NCBI GenBank assembly: GCA_015039465.1
Contig: MU130532.1
Coordinates: forward strand, 197,494-261,493
Source of the DNA: Phlegmacium glaucopus
Lineage: Eukaryota; Basidiomycota; Agaricomycetes; Agaricales; Cortinariaceae
Direction of reading: 5' to 3'
Length of the DNA: 64,000 nucleotides
Position 1 is the first letter of the stretch; every line of letters starts with the position of its first letter. The position numbers and the translations under genes were made by a program. This document shows positions 59,803 through 64,000 of the stretch, piece after piece. Under the pieces are notes generated by a model. It was not told the DNA's origin and searched no databases. It worked only from the letters and a program-made list of their open reading frames with translations.

Positions 59803-62800
59803 GGGCGACAGGATCGATGGTTTAACGTTTAACATTAGCCTAGACGGCTGGCTGGATGGACTATTTATAATTTAACCGACAGTTATTCAGCATTTCAAAT
59901 TTTACGCACCTGTATTTCTACCAAGGTTTTGCATCCATAACAAATGTATTTAAATGATTTTGGCTGGAGTCCTGAACCGCAAGTGATGTTTCAAACAATG
60001 TTTGTCCCAGGACCAACAAATTTGAACAGACTCATTTAACACGTGACCTGTACCCCCAAGAAAACAGAATTTTTTTCTTTTATCTCAATTCGCCACTTTC
60101 TGGCCCGATATTCTGCTTCAGGTTCAGGCCAAGTAGATAATTACTCCTCTAGCAGAAGCCTTCTTCTGGGTCCACTTCTACTCCTATGTAGTCAATAATT
60201 CTCGACTCCCAGCTGGAACTCCTCGGATCTCTCCTGCTTAGTGCTTGTGCTTACCGCAAATGGACGCAGACTGCTAAGTTCTGAGACTATGCAGACGGGG
60301 CCTAGAGCTAAGGTTCCAATGAACTGGGCAATAATTGTCGGATTGGTTACAATGAAGCTGCCTTATGCGAATCACCAGCTTCGTCTTCGCGTGGTCTCCA
60401 TCGGCGCCACCCTGCATCCCTGAAGGAGACGGGATTGTCATCGATCTAGAACCACTCCATTGTTAATCCACAGATCCGGACATAACCTTAAATATTTGCC
60501 TGCGTGGTTTGTACATAGCGTGGAATGGACCTGTCTCGGTGTATGTGAGTTTGCTCCGTGAGGAAAAGTCCCTCTGCTGCGGGGAAATAGAGTCACTGTC
60601 TACAAAGCTACTCAGACTTGTATGAAAGAGGTATCGCGGCAGCGCTGGTGCGTCAAATCATGTAGATTATGGGCAATACTTTCCAGCTGACTTTAAAAAT
60701 AATAGACGTACGCGTATTGCCAACTACGCCGAGTACTAATAATTTTACGTAGGGCCACGTTTCATCTTCTGCCTTCAAACATGGTTTTTGTCAGCTTCAA
60801 TGTTCGCTCAGTGGTTCTTGATTGACAAGAGGTGGGAAAATAGGAAGAGATTCAAATTTCTTTCCTTCCAAAAAAAAATCTTTCCAAGGCCGCAGCAACA
60901 TTTCAAATTACGATAAAGACTGTCATTTCACCGTCCTGAAGTCTCAGAGCTCACGAACCTTAAATTTCTAAAAGAAATTTCACAGCACACTAACTGCTTT
61001 GGGGAACTTACAGCTTGTTGGACCTTACTGAACTGGGGCTGCGCTATGGCAATATTCCATACTAAGACGGCGATAGTACAACGAGTATTCGCATCTTTGT
61101 TCAACCAAATCCTCGGCCACTGCCCAGCACATGGTATTGGGATAAAAGAGTATTCAAAAATCCAGCCTCCTACCCATGCTGGCATTGATTTCCAGGTTAA
61201 TAGCTTGGAGAGTAGTGTAATCGATCCGAGAGCTTTTGATTTTGTTAATTATATACCATCTCTTATCAAAGTTCAGGAAGTCGGAGATATCCTATCAAGA
61301 CCATTCTCATGTCCGTTAACCTCATAGCATGCGATGATGGATGATCATTGAGAATTTATTGATTAGGCCGCACTTCTGAGGGATGATAGCAAGCAAACAA
61401 TACTTTTATTCAAGTTGATGGTACCTGTGGCCACAAGTGAGTAGCCGTGCAATGTGTTTTGTTTCGGGATTCGAGCAAGGCGCCTAGACTGAACAGGCAA
61501 TTAGCGCCTGGTGCATTTGGCTAATCTGATAGTGCCATCTATTCATAAAAAGCGATTGTCAGTGAATCTTCCCGGATGTAGTTTCATGATAAATTGTTTT
61601 TCTAGCCTCACTGGCACACACGCACCATCTTGTTTTTTTCTACTGGTTGATATATTTATATATGCTTTAGTAGGCTCTAGTCCTCAAAGTTCATCCGGAG
61701 TCCAGTCGGGTTTCGCCGCCATGTGTCAATGACTGATTGGCCCGAGGAAGGGTTGTGTTCTCCCTTCATTTCGTTTCTTCTATCATACGATGGCCACGGA
61801 GAGTGGGTAAGACTAGTACTCCAAAGATCAATGATTTTGGTAGTTTCTTCTGCCTTGATAGTGCAATAATTCCCGTGATCAAATTTCGAAAGTAAAAATA
61901 TCAGCAATGTCCTATTTCGATTTTGACGTCTGTGCAGCATGGACCTGTATAATTAATTGTCTTCGGAATCCGGATTTAATAAATGATGAGTTGATGACAA
62001 CAAAGGATTTTTATTTCTATGACAGGCTACTAGACTCTAGGTAGGTAGGTTCACAGTCTAAGTTGTAACCACTAACCTATATTTACATTGACTCGTTAGC
62101 CTGGAAGCTTGCTAAATAATGGACTCGAATATATATACCGTTCATAACCAGAGTTTGTGATTACAGTAAGTAATATGAACATACTAGGTAACGTCTGGTA
62201 AACTTGAAGTTCTCACAGATCCCGACATCCGGCCTCGGCCTCAGCTTGGACCGACAGGTTTAGGGACAGATTTGACATCGGTGGAGTGAAAAATGTTACG
62301 CCGAATGTTGGCATGTGACCATGGAGCGCGACCGTCATTTCTTTGAAGTTTCATTTACGCAACTTGATGGTGGATATTTGAAAAAAATAAATATTGATAA
62401 CATTTTGGTGTACAATGAGCCTGACAACTCCTGACATTTTTCCATTCTTCTCTATTCATTAGTGGTTTCTTTTACTCTTATCTTATAAGAAGGAACTTGA
62501 ACACTGATGTCGGTCATTAGTTTACTGATCTTCAATATAATCCTCGGAGTCTGTATATAAACAAGGACTTCACGTGATCGAGCGTGGCCATCCGGGGTTT
62601 TCGTTGTTTCATTGAAAATATGTATGCGAGGGATAATCAAAGTAATTATCAATAGACTCATCGTGGGTTTTCTGAAAGGGTAACGCGTTGATAAGTACGT
62701 TCATCGATAACTGTCCCTTGAGCTTGAACTACCACCGGTCAAGTTCTTTAACCGACTCCAGGTGAGTACAAGGCTAATCATTATGGACGAGTAACTACCT

Positions 62801-62817
62801 ATTCTTACTCGTTGGAG
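59803..62817. other. Gene-free stretch, about 3 kb
   Basis: No frame here has a recognisable motif or splice-consistent continuation. The part before 62818 may hold the promoter and 5' untranslated region of the next gene. Confidence 0.45.
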
Positions 62818-64000
62818 ATGCACCCATCAACTTTGGGAAGAACACATGTCTCCGGCGCTGCTGTCTCCATGAATCAACATCCTTCCAACAAACGCCATCC
62901 ATCCTCTTCAACTTCTTTGATTCAAGGTCTATTCTTCTATCTTTCATTGTCATTTGCTTACCATTGCATTGCTAGGCCCAGTGGAAGGATCCTCACAACA
63001 GCCTCCCCTGTCCGATTCTTCAGTTCCCAGCAACGTCTGGTATTATTCTCCATCAGGAGGCCCAGTGAACGCTAACGAAACGTCTGGTATCTCTTCATCG
63101 TCCATGATCGGCCCCACCTCTACATTCTACAACCCCGAGGATACGTCACTCCAGCGGGGCCATGGCCATGATCAATACCAGCAATGGATTCAAGGCTACG
63201 ATCCTCAGCAGCAGCAAAGTCAACAGAGTCACCACCACTATTCCCAGCAAATGGAATATGACCCCGGCTACCATGGTGGTACTCTTCACGCCCCTATCCC
63301 GCAAATAAACTCCTCGTACGCTTTTACGCAACCTCAATACGAACCTTCCGACTCCTTGTCCCAGTATGATGGCTCAACCACTAGCACTGTAATTCAATCT
63401 AATGTTGGGCAAAACCGCGATAATTCTTCCTCATACCAGGGGCAGTCAAACGACCTGTATTCTCAAGGCTATTGCGAAACTATTGCTTTAAAACAAAGTG
63501 CTGCATCTACTCCTGAATTGACACCGGAATCGGCCAACCATTCGTATTCCACTCCTCCCAATCAAGGACCTCAACAAAGTCAATCTCAGCAGTCTCGTCA
63601 ACAACAAGTTCACCGGAAAGCCCCTCGGCCTCCTCAATTCCAACAAAATCATGCGCATAGATTCTTAGCCCATCCAAACTCATCTGAAAACAGCCGGCAC
63701 ACTTCTTCGAATCCATCATCTTCTCATTCATCCCCTCTAAATCCACCCTCCATAGTATGGAGCAATGAACCGGGTTACTCCCACCCGAAACCTCACGGAA
63801 ATGCCGATCCAGGGACTCAATCATCCCTGAGAGTGACGAGCGCCAATTCTGGTTCTAGCAGGCCTAGCACGTCGCAGAACACGCCAGTGACTAAGACTTC
63901 GGTGAATATTCAACTTAACCAAAAGACATCGGGAAACTCCGGATCCAGTCCCCGTACCTCTCTTCCCGGTAGCGGTCCATCTTTTGCCCCGGAGAAAACT
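62818..64000 (+). CDS. Gln/Ser/Pro-rich protein, 5' part only (runs off window)
   Basis: Join 62818-62926, 62976-64000 and beyond. After a 49 bp intron the frame stays open for 341 codons to the window edge. The visible 378 residues are rich in Gln, Ser, Pro, His and Tyr (QQQSQQSHHHY, SQQSRQQQ) with no folded domain yet. Such N-termini are typical of fungal transcription regulators, whose DNA-binding domain would lie downstream. The start is the first ATG of the open exon; an upstream exon is possible. The steady codon pattern over 1 kb makes it a real gene. Confidence 0.75.

Noticed and set aside
1..64000. CRISPR array or prokaryotic operon features
   Set aside because: The window is eukaryotic with spliced genes; the repeats seen lack regular spacer architecture.

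Overview
The window looks like nuclear DNA from an Agaricomycete (mushroom-forming basidiomycete). The evidence is densely split genes with introns of about 50-75 bp and GT-AG (occasionally GC-AG) borders, and fungal proteins such as Sfp1, Atg7, Atg22, Tvp38, Ste24, an mpaB-type oxygenase and dye-decolorizing peroxidases. All assignments come from reading translations by eye. Exon borders were chosen so that phases match and family motifs stay continuous; no search was run.

Layout. 1-6.2 kb is a repeat nest: a 1.04 kb fold-back palindrome, short repeats, and a decayed non-LTR retrotransposon that was itself hit by a 255 bp solo LTR and a 94 bp insertion. 6.2-11 kb holds no gene I can support. 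11-14 kb is an SFP1-like zinc-finger regulator, followed by another empty block to 18.4 kb. 18.4-49.8 kb is gene-dense: ATG7, a possible small gene, an mpaB-family oxygenase, TVP38, a large protein built from repeated dsRBM-like modules, a phytanoyl-CoA-dioxygenase-like enzyme, two tandem SUMO genes, ATG22, a MYND-finger gene (minus strand), STE24, cytosolic HSP70, two unidentified conserved-looking genes, a small secreted protein (minus), exosome subunit RRP45 (minus) and TRM112. 49.8-56 kb is a direct tandem duplication of about 3 kb, each copy carrying one intracellular-type DyP peroxidase gene on the minus strand. 56-64 kb is sparse: a single-exon coiled-coil protein and the 5' part of a Gln/Ser/Pro-rich protein running off the window.

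How the genes relate. Most are housekeeping genes with no obvious shared pathway. Two themes recur. One is ubiquitin-like and autophagy/vacuole biology: the Atg7 E1, two SUMO precursors, Atg22, and Tvp38 with a VTT domain. The other is RNA and ribosome biology: Sfp1, Rrp45, Trm112 and the dsRBM-like protein. RRP45 and TRM112 share an 89 bp divergent promoter. HSP70 has a regular step-type heat-shock element upstream. The least ordinary items are the multi-module dsRBM-like protein whose six introns are all phase 1, the diverged SUMO pair with identical internal exon lengths, and the DyP duplication that carries a relic of the last TRM112 exon.
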